A stretch of 64,000 bases of DNA from Pseudomonas sp. SJZ074 (GCF_007828215.1 NZ_VIUE01000002.1:430527-494526); one strand, 5' to 3'. Counted from the stretch's first letter, positions 46,169 through 55,790 are shown. Notes: a model not told the origin generated them from the letters alone. Translations and numbers: made by a program.

Positions 46169-49100
46169 CCAGACTCCTGGTTACCCGGCGTACCAGGGCC
46201 TCGACCTCCCGGCTCTTGACCGAACGGTAGATGGCCATGGTGCGGCGCAACTGATCCTCGGTAAGGGTCACCGGCTGGCCGGCCCTCCAGTCCACATCCG
46301 CGACGGCTTCGAGCCCGGTACGACGCCAGACGGTCCGCTCGCCTTCCGTGACCGGATCCAAGGGGCTGGGTAATTCGGGATCCGGCTGGACCAGGTTATC
46401 CAGCATGACCTGGGGCCAGCGGGACGGATCGATGGGCTCGCTGAAGGCATTCACCAGGTCGTCATCGACCGTTTCCCAGATCGCCAGTCCCTCGGTCCAT
46501 TCGTGGGACATAAGGCCCAGGTAAGGCCGCCAGGTCATCTCTCCGGTACGCGGGGTTTGATCGTTGCTGTTGAAGGTATCCTGGGCGTCGCTGAGCCAGT
46601 CGATGAACGCCTCCCGGCTCATGTGCGCCTGGCGCTGCAAGGGATCGATAAAGCGATCCATCAGCGCGAAGTCCCAATGAGAGAGGTGCTCCGCCAGGAA
46701 ACCCGCGAACGGCGCCCCGTCTCGGGCCAGTCGTGCACGCATCACCGACTCGAACATCGTGAAGTGCACCTCCAGCTCGCCGATGTCCGGCTGCTGCCGG
46801 TCCAGGCTGCGCATTTGCAGGCGCGTGCGCAGTTCTCGGAGTTGTACGTCGAAATCGCCAATCAAGGCAGGCAGGCGGCCATAGACGTTTTCGTAACCGA
46901 TGTAGTGCTGCAAAATGGCCCCAGCCCTCTGGCGAACGCTAAACGCCAGCCCGGCGGGGGAATTTTCGTCAGCTTCACTGACGCGGCCAGAAAACCAATC
47001 GATGAAGCTCCGCATCCCGGGATCATCACGGGCGACCTCCAGTGCCCTTTGGAGCGAGGCGGAAATATAGAGCCAGTCGTCGACGGTGTAGTGAAACGCT
47101 TCGGGAAACACATTGCGCAGGGCGTTGATCTGGGCGCTGGGCAACGGGTTGTCGTCAAGCCAGACCCCCAGTGTGTCAAGGCTCGCCAAACGGTTGAGCG
47201 CTGGGAGCAGGTCATTCTGGATATTGGTGATGCGGTTGCCGCTGAGATCGACGACGAACGTATCGGAGAGGAGCACCTCGGAATGCCTGGCCAGCACCGC
47301 CAATGCCAAAGCGGGTACCCGATCCAGCCCGGTCCTGCCCAGCTCCAGCGTCATCAGGTTGGCAAGCTCGGGGAGCTCCGGCAGGTCCCGGCAGTTGTTT
47401 CCACTCAGGCGCAGTTCCTGCAAAGCGGTGGCGCTGCGTAGGAAGGCGCTGCCCTCTTCATCCAGGCGCAAGCCACAACGCGCCAGGTTCAGCGCCCGCA
47501 GATCGGGCAATGTGGTAATCACGGCCTGCAACTGCTCGGACGTGAAATCCAGATTGTCGGTCCATATGAATTCACGCAGGGACGGTAACGCAGCCAGGCT
47601 GCGAATCGCGCCAAGCACCTCGACGCTGGTGCCCGTTGCCGCGCCGCTGCTGATCCCGGACAAGTCCAGGGTCCATAACGGGATCGTAGGGTCGTCGCCC
47701 AGCAGCGGCGCGAACACATCCGCGTTCAGGTGCAACGGGTTGCGGGCCAATGACAGATCCACCAGCGCCCGCAGCTCACCCACCGCCACGGGAACAGCGG
47801 TGAGCTGATTGCCCCTCAGGCTCAGCGAATCGATACCGGGGAACATCCGCAGGAAATCCGAGGGATCCTCGACCAGCCCCAGGTCAGCCAGTACCACTTG
47901 CTCGATATGCACGAAACGCACGGAAATGGGAGGCAACCTTCCGACGTTGAGGTTCTCTAACCGCAACACCAGCTCTGCACCCTCCCTACCTGGGTCAGGC
48001 GCGCGCTGCCAGGCCCGGCGGAGCTCCCTCGCAACGACCTGGCGCTGCGCGACCAGCATGTCACGATTCAGAAGCTGCTCGGCGGGATGGTGAAAGCCTT
48101 CCTGGTCGACCCATTGGCGCAGCCCCTCGTCCAGCGTGGTCCAATCCTGCTCCAGGCGGCTGATCAAGTCATTGAGACTGGTGCCCTCGAGCCCGGCCTG
48201 TTCGGTCAGGCCAAGCTGCAGCCGTTCCAGTGCGTTTCCCGCATGGGCGGGATAGAGCCGCTCCAGACGCTGACGCAGGCTGCCTTGCCACTCCTGCAAC
48301 GGCAGCCGGCCACGGCCGCTGAGCGGGTAAACCAGGTGTCCGTTCAGCCATTGCGGGCGAGACCCGAAGCTGCCCAGGCGGCGCATCAACAAGTACGGAC
48401 GCAGGGCTTGCCGGTCTTTCAGGGCCTGTGCCAGCAGTTGGCTGCGAAGCGAGTCCGCCTCCCAGATGTTCAGGCCCAGGGCGCTGCGAGCGTCGTCTGG
48501 CATGGCTCTGAGCAGTGCGTCCTCCAACGCCGTGGCGCTCGCCAGTTCCTCGCCGGTTTCGTCAAAGGGGCGATACAGTTCACCTTCCTGACGGATGACT
48601 TTCAGCGGCCCGGTCTCCCCCAGTGCGAGCGGGTCCGGCAGCTCTCGCAGCCACAGGCGCAGGTGTAGCCGACCTCGTAGCTCCGAGGTCTCGGCGAGCA
48701 GACTCATGACGACGCGATCTCGGTCGACGCTGCTTTCGCCGCGCTCCAGGGCCCGTAACGCACGGCTCAGACGTAGCTCACGCAAGGCTTCGGCAGCCAG
48801 CCTGCCGAGGTTTTCAGGCACCCGTCCGTCCAGCAATCGCAACCGATCCCTGCCTGAAACCTCATTGACCAGCTCGTTGGCAATGGACTCCGGCAAGCCT
48901 GGGAATACCCGGGCCAAGGGTACAGCCAATGGATCGAGCCTGGTGGACCTGGCCATCGCCATGTTCACACGTTTGGCTTCACGCTCCAGATGCTCGGCCC
49001 AGCGCCCGGCCAGCAGGCGACTGCGCTCCAGCGGCTGCAAGCCGATACTGTTTTGCCCCAACAGCGCGGTCTGTTCATCCAGGCTCAAGCCGTCCAGGAC

Positions 49101-51260
49101 GCGAGCGGCCCAGGCATCCTGTCCAAGATCCACTTTGCTCAACAGGATGGAGCGCGTATCGGCCGCGTCTCCCACAGGGTAAAACCTCACGCCATCGTAA
49201 TAGCGTAATGTCATATCTTCTGGCCATCCCGGTAGCTCCGCGAGGGTCTGGACGATGCGAAAATGCATGCCCTGTGGCGCTTCGCCACGGCGCAGGCGTT
49301 CGATGGTGTGTCGCAGCCATTGCCAGTTCTGCGCCTCATCCAGTGCGTCGACCAGTATGGCCGGCATCGGCCGTGCCTCTACTTGCAGGTAGCGCAAATG
49401 CGCCTCGCTGATACCGACCTGGCGTTGCACCGCCAGGATCGTAGGGTCGTCGAGCTCGGCGGGCGTCTCGGTAAAGGTTCGCAACAGTTCCAGGTTGCTT
49501 CGTTGCATAGGGTTGCGATGTGCCCACTGCCAGCCACGGGTGCGGCTCCATTCCAGCGGCGGCGTCACACCCCTGTGTCCGGAGGGCAGGCGCAGCCTCA
49601 GGTTGTCTTGTGTGCCTTGTACTTCAAAGTAACGATCCTCGATCCGCACCCAGGCCTCGTCCGCCGTGCGCCAGACACCCCAAGCATCCTGCTCGGCCTC
49701 AAGGGGCGGTAAACGCTGCGCTTCAAAGGGGCGCACGTCGCCATTCCACAGCCGGGTGGTGCCGTCAGCCACGGGCATGGGCTCGATGGCTGCGCCAATG
49801 AACCCCAGGTAAGCGCCTTGGGCGACCCCGAACAATGCGTTGAAGATATGCTCGATACCTTCTTGCGCATGGCCTTCGTTGAACGCCTGGATCCCTTCGA
49901 AGATTTCATACACCAGGCGCACACCACCGACCGCCGCGGCAACCATCCCGATGGGCGCGCAAAATGGGAAAAAGGTCGCAGCCACCATCAGCGAACGCTC
50001 GACCAGGTTTTCCCAGTATTCGAGGCGAGCCAGCAGCGCCCGCCAGTCCTGATCCCGGGTCGGGACCATCAGTGCCGAGGCATTGGCCAGGGTATGACCA
50101 CGCCATTCATGGTAGGCGGCGTGCCAATGATCCTCGCGCACCTCGTTCAGGTCCCAGGCTACTTTGGGTGTAGGGATCCGGATGCGCCGGTGATTGCCGT
50201 CCTCTCCCCGCTCGCCCTCGCGCCAACCGGTGATACGCGCATGGAGCTCCTGGAAGAGATTGAGGTTATCGGTCACCTTCCACTCTACCTGATCGTGCAG
50301 AGCCGACCCCAGACTGGCCTGCAAACGCAGCGGGAGATAACGCAGCAAGCTCTGGCGATAACTGCGTTTACGCACCCGTTCAGTCAGCTCTGCCGACAGC
50401 GCCTGCAGACTTGGAAACTGCTTGAGCGGTGCCACGGTATCGTGGGGCATGTGCAGGACGACCGGGCGAACGCCCTTGGCATCCCCCGCCAGCCCCCAGT
50501 AGACCCGGGCACCGAACAACGGCGCGGACAGCAACTCCAGCGCCTTGACCTCGCAGGCCAGGGGCGCCACGGGGCGCGCTTCAAGATGAACGCCAACATG
50601 GGCCAGCAGCCGCTCACCGGTGTGGTCCAGGCGTCCAGCCAGCTTCGCCTCGTAGGCATCATGAACCAACAGACTGCGTGCATACGCCATGTAGGCCTTG
50701 GCCACGCCGGGAACCTCGCGGGTAATGCGAGGCAGCCTCTGTTCGAGTATCCGTCGATAGGCCCCACCGACATCGATTTGCCGACAGAGACTGGCGAAAC
50801 TGGCGGGGCTCATGGCCAATAGCGCAGTGGATGATGGCTCATCCCCGCGGGAGAACTCGTCCCGCCGGCCCTGGATGAAAAGCTCGCCCTTTTTATCGAA
50901 ATCCCCCCCGGCGACCGCGTCGGCGGGCGGATAGTTGCCCATGGCGGCTTCGATCACCGACAACGAGGGGTCGCTCACGAAAGAGCTGCGCCTGACCCGT
51001 GCCCGCCGGATCGCATCCGCGACAGTGCCGCCGCCGTTCACCTGGTTCCAGCCTTGCATTTGCGGCTGGACCTTGAGCAGGTCGAGGGTAAAGGTGTAGG
51101 GCGCCGGCAGGTCCTTGAGCAATGCGTTGAGTGCATCGCTGTCGTGTTGTAGTTTCCGGGTGAGCCCCCTGAAGCGCTCCTGCTGGGCGCGCGGGGCTCG
51201 TTTCAGCCAGGCGGGCAGCCGGGCCTTGATAAACTCGACATGGGTATCGAGGGTAAACAT
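46137..51260 (-). CDS. Giant toxin-like leucine-rich-repeat protein (dermonecrotic-toxin-like N-part)
   Basis: 1707 residues from ATG 51260 with GGAGGT just upstream. The N-terminal half resembles the DUF6543 'dermonecrotic toxin' region of large Pseudomonas effectors-like proteins; a hydrophobic stretch (TFFPFCAPIGMVAAAVGGVRL) lies near residue 430. Residues about 1100-1370 hold LRRs (IDSLSLRGNQLTAVP, ALQELRLSGNNCRDLPELPE, NLMTLELGRTGLDRVP, VVDLSGNRITNI). Relatives usually end in a NEL E3 ubiquitin-ligase domain with a catalytic Cys, but the C-terminal ~330 residues here contain no Cys at all. No signal peptide is visible and no secretion genes are nearby. It may be an effector or an inter-organism toxin; function is unproven. 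Confidence 0.8.
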   Translation of the reverse strand: MFTLDTHVEFIKARLPAWLKRAPRAQQERFRGLTRKLQHDSDALNALLKDLPAPYTFTLDLLKVQPQMQGWNQVNGGGTVADAIRRARVRRSSFVSDPSLSVIEAAMGNYPPADAVAGGDFDKKGELFIQGRRDEFSRGDEPSSTALLAMSPASFASLCRQIDVGGAYRRILEQRLPRITREVPGVAKAYMAYARSLLVHDAYEAKLAGRLDHTGERLLAHVGVHLEARPVAPLACEVKALELLSAPLFGARVYWGLAGDAKGVRPVVLHMPHDTVAPLKQFPSLQALSAELTERVRKRSYRQSLLRYLPLRLQASLGSALHDQVEWKVTDNLNLFQELHARITGWREGERGEDGNHRRIRIPTPKVAWDLNEVREDHWHAAYHEWRGHTLANASALMVPTRDQDWRALLARLEYWENLVERSLMVAATFFPFCAPIGMVAAAVGGVRLVYEIFEGIQAFNEGHAQEGIEHIFNALFGVAQGAYLGFIGAAIEPMPVADGTTRLWNGDVRPFEAQRLPPLEAEQDAWGVWRTADEAWVRIEDRYFEVQGTQDNLRLRLPSGHRGVTPPLEWSRTRGWQWAHRNPMQRSNLELLRTFTETPAELDDPTILAVQRQVGISEAHLRYLQVEARPMPAILVDALDEAQNWQWLRHTIERLRRGEAPQGMHFRIVQTLAELPGWPEDMTLRYYDGVRFYPVGDAADTRSILLSKVDLGQDAWAARVLDGLSLDEQTALLGQNSIGLQPLERSRLLAGRWAEHLEREAKRVNMAMARSTRLDPLAVPLARVFPGLPESIANELVNEVSGRDRLRLLDGRVPENLGRLAAEALRELRLSRALRALERGESSVDRDRVVMSLLAETSELRGRLHLRLWLRELPDPLALGETGPLKVIRQEGELYRPFDETGEELASATALEDALLRAMPDDARSALGLNIWEADSLRSQLLAQALKDRQALRPYLLMRRLGSFGSRPQWLNGHLVYPLSGRGRLPLQEWQGSLRQRLERLYPAHAGNALERLQLGLTEQAGLEGTSLNDLISRLEQDWTTLDEGLRQWVDQEGFHHPAEQLLNRDMLVAQRQVVARELRRAWQRAPDPGREGAELVLRLENLNVGRLPPISVRFVHIEQVVLADLGLVEDPSDFLRMFPGIDSLSLRGNQLTAVPVAVGELRALVDLSLARNPLHLNADVFAPLLGDDPTIPLWTLDLSGISSGAATGTSVEVLGAIRSLAALPSLREFIWTDNLDFTSEQLQAVITTLPDLRALNLARCGLRLDEEGSAFLRSATALQELRLSGNNCRDLPELPELANLMTLELGRTGLDRVPALALAVLARHSEVLLSDTFVVDLSGNRITNIQNDLLPALNRLASLDTLGVWLDDNPLPSAQINALRNVFPEAFHYTVDDWLYISASLQRALEVARDDPGMRSFIDWFSGRVSEADENSPAGLAFSVRQRAGAILQHYIGYENVYGRLPALIGDFDVQLRELRTRLQMRSLDRQQPDIGELEVHFTMFESVMRARLARDGAPFAGFLAEHLSHWDFALMDRFIDPLQRQAHMSREAFIDWLSDAQDTFNSNDQTPRTGEMTWRPYLGLMSHEWTEGLAIWETVDDDLVNAFSEPIDPSRWPQVMLDNLVQPDPELPSPLDPVTEGERTVWRRTGLEAVADVDWRAGQPVTLTEDQLRRTMAIYRSVKSREVEALVRRVTRSLVTAWWPVLSL

Positions 51261-51392
51261 GGTGGACCTCCATCCTTGGGGGCATTGGGAATTCGGGATG
51301 TAACGTGCGCTCAACCGGCGCGAGCCCGATGCTCCAAGAAATGGCTGTCTTTTGAAACCGTGCAACCGTTGCAAGGGGTTGCGGGGCGTAGC

Positions 51393-51995
51393 TCACACCA
51401 GCAACGTCAACCACGCCGAGACCAGCAGCAACAGTGCCATGGTCCGATTGAACCTGCCCATCGCCACGGCAGAACGGCAGAATCTGGCAGCACCGAGCCC
51501 CAGGTAAGCCCAGACGGTCATGCAGGGAATCGAGATTGCAAAAAACGCCAGGGACAACCACAAAACCCGCACGGTGCGGTCGGCTTCGGCGCCGGCAAAC
51601 ACGCTGACCACCGCCAGCGCCATCATCCAGGTCTTCGGGTTGACCAGCTGCAGGCCGGCCGCCCCGACCAGGCCAAGCCTCGGGCCTTCGACGGGTTGGT
51701 CAGGATCGATGGCCTGGGCCGGCGCACTGAAAATCTGCCAGGCCATCCAACTCAGCCAGGCGATGCCGGCCCAGGACAGTGCCGTTTGAATCGTCGCGTG
51801 GCGAGCCAGTACGTCCCCCAACCCCGTGCCGACCAGCAACACCAACAGAGCCGCCGCGGCACAGGCCCCGAGGATGATTGGGACTGTAGTCGGCAGGCCG
51901 AAGCGCGAACTGTGGCTCAACACCAGGATATTGGTCGGGCCCGGGGTGATGGAGGCGACAAACGCAAACAAGGCAAACGGCAGTAATTGGTCCAT
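51393..51995 (-). CDS. LysE/RhtB-family amino-acid exporter
   Basis: 200 residues, six hydrophobic segments. N-terminal FALFAFVASITPGPTNILVL contains the family's SxTPGP motif; LQLVNPKTWMMAL is the second conserved block. It exports amino acids or analogues across the inner membrane. An AraC-type regulator gene lies 54 bases upstream on the same strand and may control it. Confidence 0.92.
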   Translation of the reverse strand: MDQLLPFALFAFVASITPGPTNILVLSHSSRFGLPTTVPIILGACAAAALLVLLVGTGLGDVLARHATIQTALSWAGIAWLSWMAWQIFSAPAQAIDPDQPVEGPRLGLVGAAGLQLVNPKTWMMALAVVSVFAGAEADRTVRVLWLSLAFFAISIPCMTVWAYLGLGAARFCRSAVAMGRFNRTMALLLLVSAWLTLLV

Positions 51996-52049
51996 GGAGC
52001 AACTTCTCGGTGAAGAATCGTGACTCGATCCTCCCCCATGGAACGATGC

Positions 52050-52886
52050 TCAGTCTGGAACAATTGAGCAGCGCTTGCGGTAATCCGCCGGGCTCAGGCG
52101 ATAGGCACGCTGGAACCAACGGCCCAGGTGACTCTGGTCGGCAAACCCGAGCTGTGCCGCCACGGCCACGGCGCTCTGGCCGCTGGCCAGCAGACGCCGG
52201 GCCCGGGCCAGCCGCAACTGGATCAGATAAGCATGGGGTGCCAGGCCGAACGCAGCCTTGAACGCACGGGTCAGGCGGAAACGATCGACACCGGTGACCC
52301 GTGCCAGATCGTCCAGGCCAATGTCTTCGTTCAGATGACTGTGCAGGTAATCACGGGCCCGCTGCGCAACCAACGGCAGGCGCGGATCGGGGTTGATCCG
52401 TGCCCGCCAGTGCAAATGTTGGGTCAAGCTGGCCAGCAGGGTGTCGAGCGCGGTCTGGCGGACGATGCGCAGTTCCTGGTCGTGCAGGCTCTGGAACGCC
52501 AGGGCCGTCGCGTGAGCCAAGCGTGCATCGTCGGCCAGGGTGGCGGCGAATCCCAGCTGCGCATTGTCTGGCGCGACGTCGAACAGCGAGCGCAGTTCTC
52601 GCTCCAGCCAGTGGGGTTCGAGGTACAGGGTGCGATAGGTAAAACCGCCGGCCTGGGGTGCATGTCCATCGTGGAGCTCACCGGGCTCCAGCAGGAAGAC
52701 CTTGCCCGGCGTGCTGTTGTGTTGTTGGCGGCGGCAATGAAACTGCTGCACGCCTTCCTCGGTCATGCCGACCAGGTACGCGTCATGCCAATGGGGATCG
52801 TAGGCATGCCCTTCAAAATGCGCGCGCACGGTCTCGATGCCGGACGTGGCGTCCTGCTTGAGATCGATCCAGTTGCGCGAGGTCAT
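52050..52886 (-). CDS. AraC-family regulator with cupin-type N-domain
   Basis: 278 residues. N-terminal AraC_binding cupin (HAYDPHWHDAYLVGMTEEGVQQFHCR, FLLEPGELHDGHA) and a C-terminal double HTH (IGLDDLARVTGVDRFRLTRAFKAAFG, VAVAAQLGFADQSHLGRWFQ). It is similar to regulators that sit next to LysE exporters and activate them on an amino-acid signal. The effector is unknown. Confidence 0.9.
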   Translation of the reverse strand: MTSRNWIDLKQDATSGIETVRAHFEGHAYDPHWHDAYLVGMTEEGVQQFHCRRQQHNSTPGKVFLLEPGELHDGHAPQAGGFTYRTLYLEPHWLERELRSLFDVAPDNAQLGFAATLADDARLAHATALAFQSLHDQELRIVRQTALDTLLASLTQHLHWRARINPDPRLPLVAQRARDYLHSHLNEDIGLDDLARVTGVDRFRLTRAFKAAFGLAPHAYLIQLRLARARRLLASGQSAVAVAAQLGFADQSHLGRWFQRAYRLSPADYRKRCSIVPD

Positions 52887-52969
52887 GGGGTGTCCTGTTC
52901 GATTTATCCGCTTGAGCAGACTAACCGCTCAGGGCGAGGACTGTCTGGAAGATTTGTGCAGTTGCTTTT

Positions 52970-53059
52970 TGTGGGAGCGGGCTTGCTCGCGAATGCGATA
53001 CATCTATCAGCACATGCATCGACTGACACACCGCTTTCGCGAGCAAGCCCGCTCCCACA
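52970..53059. repeat. REP pair (BIME/REPIN)
   Basis: TGTGGGAGCGGGCTTGCTCG and its inverted copy flank a spacer of about 36 bases, in the gap between the AraC and GlcG-like genes. Confidence 0.92.
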
Positions 53060-53084
53060 AGAAATCTTCACAGGCAGCTTCCAT

Positions 53085-53510
53085 TCAGGGATCAGGAACG
53101 AGGGCCGGCAACACCGCCTCCAGCGCGAGTCGCGCCAGTTCGGCATCCTGCTCGGACTTGACCCCGGACACGCCGATGGCGCCGATGCATTGGCCGTCGT
53201 GGCGAATGCTCACACCGCCTTCGAGCATGCCATGCAGATGCGGCGCACTGAGGAAGGCGTAGCGACCTTCGTTGATCATGTCTTCGAAAAACTTGCTGTC
53301 ACGCCGACTCATGGCGGCGGTACGGGCTTTTTCGGTGGCGATGTAGGACGACAACGGCGAGGCACCGTCCAGCCGCAACAGGCCAAGCGGATGGCCGCCA
53401 TCGTCCACCACACAGACCGACACGGCCCATTGACGCTGATGTGCCAGCTCCTTGGCTGCCACCAGCAACTGTGCGACGTCTTGTTCGGTAAGGACTGCCT
53501 TGGTTTTCAT
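53085..53510 (-). CDS. GlcG/HbpS-family heme-binding-type protein
   Basis: 141 residues filling the GlcG/HbpS (DUF336) family: AVSVCVVDDGGHPLGLLRLDGA, ATEKARTAAMSRRDS, GGVSIRHDGQCIGAIGVSG. Some members bind heme or act as small sensors; many stand in catabolic operons without known activity. It is divergent from vanA, and a VanR-like palindrome lies between them, so it may be co-regulated with vanillate use. Confidence 0.9.
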   Translation of the reverse strand: MKTKAVLTEQDVAQLLVAAKELAHQRQWAVSVCVVDDGGHPLGLLRLDGASPLSSYIATEKARTAAMSRRDSKFFEDMINEGRYAFLSAPHLHGMLEGGVSIRHDGQCIGAIGVSGVKSEQDAELARLALEAVLPALVPDP

Positions 53511-53611
53511 GAATCACTCCGATGTGCCACGCAAGAATCCGTGTCGCAGTATGTCCTTGGCGACAGTTCGAGCCAACCCGTATGAAATCCTGATCGTCGG
53601 GCAGCGGCACC

Positions 53612-53623
53612 AATGGATCCATT
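53612..53623. promoter_or_regulatory. VanR-type operator, distal copy
   Basis: AATGGATCCATT, a perfect 12-bp palindrome. From memory, the GntR-family VanR of Caulobacter binds ATTGGATCCAAT, the same GGATCC core with swapped flanks. It lies 102 bases before the GlcG-like start and 104 before vanA. Confidence 0.65.
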
Positions 53624-53658
53624 AAAAATGAAATACCGCACGATTCGTCGATAATACG

Positions 53659-53688
53659 TTGACAACAAAACTAGTTAAGAGACTTAAT
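53659..53688 (+). promoter_or_regulatory. Putative sigma-70 promoter of vanAB
   Basis: TTGACA (53659-53664), an 18-base spacer and CTTAAT (53683-53688). The spacer contains CAAAACTAGTTA, identical to a stretch in the ech/MarR intergenic region. Confidence 0.6.
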
Positions 53689-53697
53689 GGATCCACA
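53686..53697. promoter_or_regulatory. VanR-type operator, proximal copy
   Basis: AATGGATCCACA, matching the distal palindrome in 10 of 12 positions and overlapping the proposed -10 hexamer of the van promoter. A bound VanR would block RNA polymerase. Confidence 0.6.
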
Positions 53698-53726
53698 GAA
53701 AAACAAAATCAGCCTGGAGACCCGTC

Positions 53727-54812
53727 ATGTACCCCAAAAATGCCTGGTACGTTGCCTGCACCCCCGATGAAATCGCCGAGAAGCCCCTGGGCCGCCAGAT
53801 CTGCGGCGAGAAAATGGTTTTCTACCGTGGGCATGAAGGCAAGGTCGCTGCCGTCGAGGACTTCTGCCCCCACCGTGGCGCCCCGCTTTCCTTGGGCTAC
53901 GTCGAGAACGGCAATCTGGTGTGCGGTTACCACGGCCTGGTGATGGGCTGTGACGGCAAGACGGTTGAGATGCCAGGGCAGCGGGTGCGCGGGTTTCCCT
54001 GCAACAAGACTTTCGCCGTGGAAGAGCGCCATGGGTTCATCTGGGTCTGGCCCGGCGACCAGACGTTGGCCGACCCGGCGCAGATCCATCCTCTGGAATG
54101 GGCGGAAAACGAAGAGTGGGCTTATGGCGGTGGCCTGTTCCATATCCAGTGCGACTACCGCCTGATGATCGACAATCTGATGGACCTGACCCACGAAACC
54201 TACGTGCATGCCTCGAGCATCGGCCAGAAAGAGATCGACGAGGCGCCGCCCGTCACCACCGTCGAAGGCGACGAGGTCATCACCGCACGGCACATGGAAA
54301 ACATCATGGCCCCGCCCTTCTGGCGCATGGCCCTGCGTGGCAACAACCTGGCCGACGACGTGCCGGTGGACCGCTGGCAGATCTGCCGCTTCACCCCGCC
54401 CAGCCATGTCATGATCGAAGTCGGCGTGGCCCATGCCGGCAACGGTGGTTATCACGCCGCGCCGCGGTTCAAGGCGTCGAGCATCGTGGTGGATTTCATT
54501 ACGCCGGAAACCGAAACATCCATCTGGTATTTCTGGGGCATGGCCCGGCATTTCCAGCCCCAGGACGAAGCCCTGACCGCGAGCATTCGCGAAGGCCAGG
54601 GCAAGATTTTCAGCGAAGACCTGGAAATGCTCGAACGCCAGCAGCGCAACCTGCTGGACCATCCGCAACGCAACCTGCTCAAGCTCAACATCGATGCCGG
54701 TGGCGTGCAGTCACGTCGAGTGCTGGAGCGTTGGTTGGCCCGTGAGCGCGACGCCCAGGCGGGATTGATTGCCAGTACCCATCAGCCACAACCCGTGGAG
54801 CAACGGCCATGA
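53727..54812 (+). CDS. vanA: Vanillate O-demethylase oxygenase subunit
   Basis: 361 residues. The N-terminal Rieske centre is formed by CPHRGAPLS (C-x-H) and CGYHG (C-x2-H), residues about 50-75. The mononuclear-iron site is in MDLTHETYVHAS (His pair). With VanB it demethylates vanillate to protocatechuate and formaldehyde in the cytoplasm. Shine-Dalgarno GGAG precedes the ATG, and the end overlaps vanB by 4 bases. Confidence 0.97.
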   Translation: MYPKNAWYVACTPDEIAEKPLGRQICGEKMVFYRGHEGKVAAVEDFCPHRGAPLSLGYVENGNLVCGYHGLVMGCDGKTVEMPGQRVRGFPCNKTFAVEERHGFIWVWPGDQTLADPAQIHPLEWAENEEWAYGGGLFHIQCDYRLMIDNLMDLTHETYVHASSIGQKEIDEAPPVTTVEGDEVITARHMENIMAPPFWRMALRGNNLADDVPVDRWQICRFTPPSHVMIEVGVAHAGNGGYHAAPRFKASSIVVDFITPETETSIWYFWGMARHFQPQDEALTASIREGQGKIFSEDLEMLERQQRNLLDHPQRNLLKLNIDAGGVQSRRVLERWLARERDAQAGLIASTHQPQPVEQRP

Positions 54813-55759
54813 TCGAAGTTCAGGTCGCGGCACGGCACAACGAAGCCCTGGACATCTGCAGCTACGAGCTGACCCGCGTCGACGGTCAGCCGTTGCCGGC
54901 ATTCACCGCCGGTGCCCATATCGATGTGCATTTGCCGGGTGGCGTGGTTCGTCAGTATTCGCTGTGCAACCACCCCGAGGAACGCCACCGTTATCTCATT
55001 GGCGTGCTCAGGGACCCAGCGTCGCGGGGCGGTTCAAGCAGCCTGCACGAGCAGATCCTGCCCGGTGCGCGGTTGTTCATCAGCGAACCACGCAATCTGT
55101 TTCCCCTCGCTGCCCAAGCCCGACGCCACTTGCTGTTTGCCGGAGGCATCGGCATCACGCCAATCCTGGCCATGGCCGAGCACCTTGCGCAGACCGGCGC
55201 AGCGTTCCAATTGCATTATTGCGCCAGGTCGCTGGAGCGGGCCGCCTTCATCGAGCGCCTGCGCCAGGCTCCGTATGCCGACCGGGTGTTCCTGCATTTC
55301 GATGAAGCGCCCGAAACCGCACTGGATACCGCTCGGGTGCTGGCGGCGCCCAGCGAAGATGTGCACCTCTATGTGTGCGGCCCCGGCGGGTTCATGCAGC
55401 ATGTGCTGGACACCGCCAGGGCCCAAGGCTGGCAGGACACCTGCCTGCACCGCGAGTACTTCGCCGCCACCCCCACCGACAACCGCGCCGATGGCAGCTT
55501 TACCGTGAAACTGGCCAGCAGCGGCCAGGTGTTCGAAGTCCCCAAGGACCGCAGCGTCGTGCAGGTGCTGGAAAGCCATGGCATCGAGATTCCGATCTCC
55601 TGCGAACAAGGCGTCTGCGGCACCTGCCTGACCCGCGTGCTGGAAGGTATACCGGAACATCGCGACATGTTCCTGACCGAGGCCGAGCAGGCTTGCAACG
55701 ATCAGTTCACGCCGTGCTGTTCCAGATCGAAGACGCCGTTGCTGGTGTTGGATCTCTAA
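54809..55759 (+). CDS. vanB: Vanillate O-demethylase reductase subunit
   Basis: 316 residues in the order FMN-binding (RQYSLCNHP), NAD-binding (LLFAGGIGITPILAMAEHL, YVCGPGGFMQHVL) and C-terminal plant-type [2Fe-2S] ferredoxin (SCEQGVCGTCLTRVL plus a distal Cys). It carries electrons from NADH to VanA. It starts in the vanA stop codon. Confidence 0.97.
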   Translation: MIEVQVAARHNEALDICSYELTRVDGQPLPAFTAGAHIDVHLPGGVVRQYSLCNHPEERHRYLIGVLRDPASRGGSSSLHEQILPGARLFISEPRNLFPLAAQARRHLLFAGGIGITPILAMAEHLAQTGAAFQLHYCARSLERAAFIERLRQAPYADRVFLHFDEAPETALDTARVLAAPSEDVHLYVCGPGGFMQHVLDTARAQGWQDTCLHREYFAATPTDNRADGSFTVKLASSGQVFEVPKDRSVVQVLESHGIEIPISCEQGVCGTCLTRVLEGIPEHRDMFLTEAEQACNDQFTPCCSRSKTPLLVLDL

Positions 55760-55790
55760 TATCTGAACAACATAAACCCCTGCGGGCCTT

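Noticed and set aside
46137..51260. NEL E3 ubiquitin ligase annotation for the LRR protein
   Set aside because: No cysteine is present in the C-terminal region, so the defining catalytic residue is missing.
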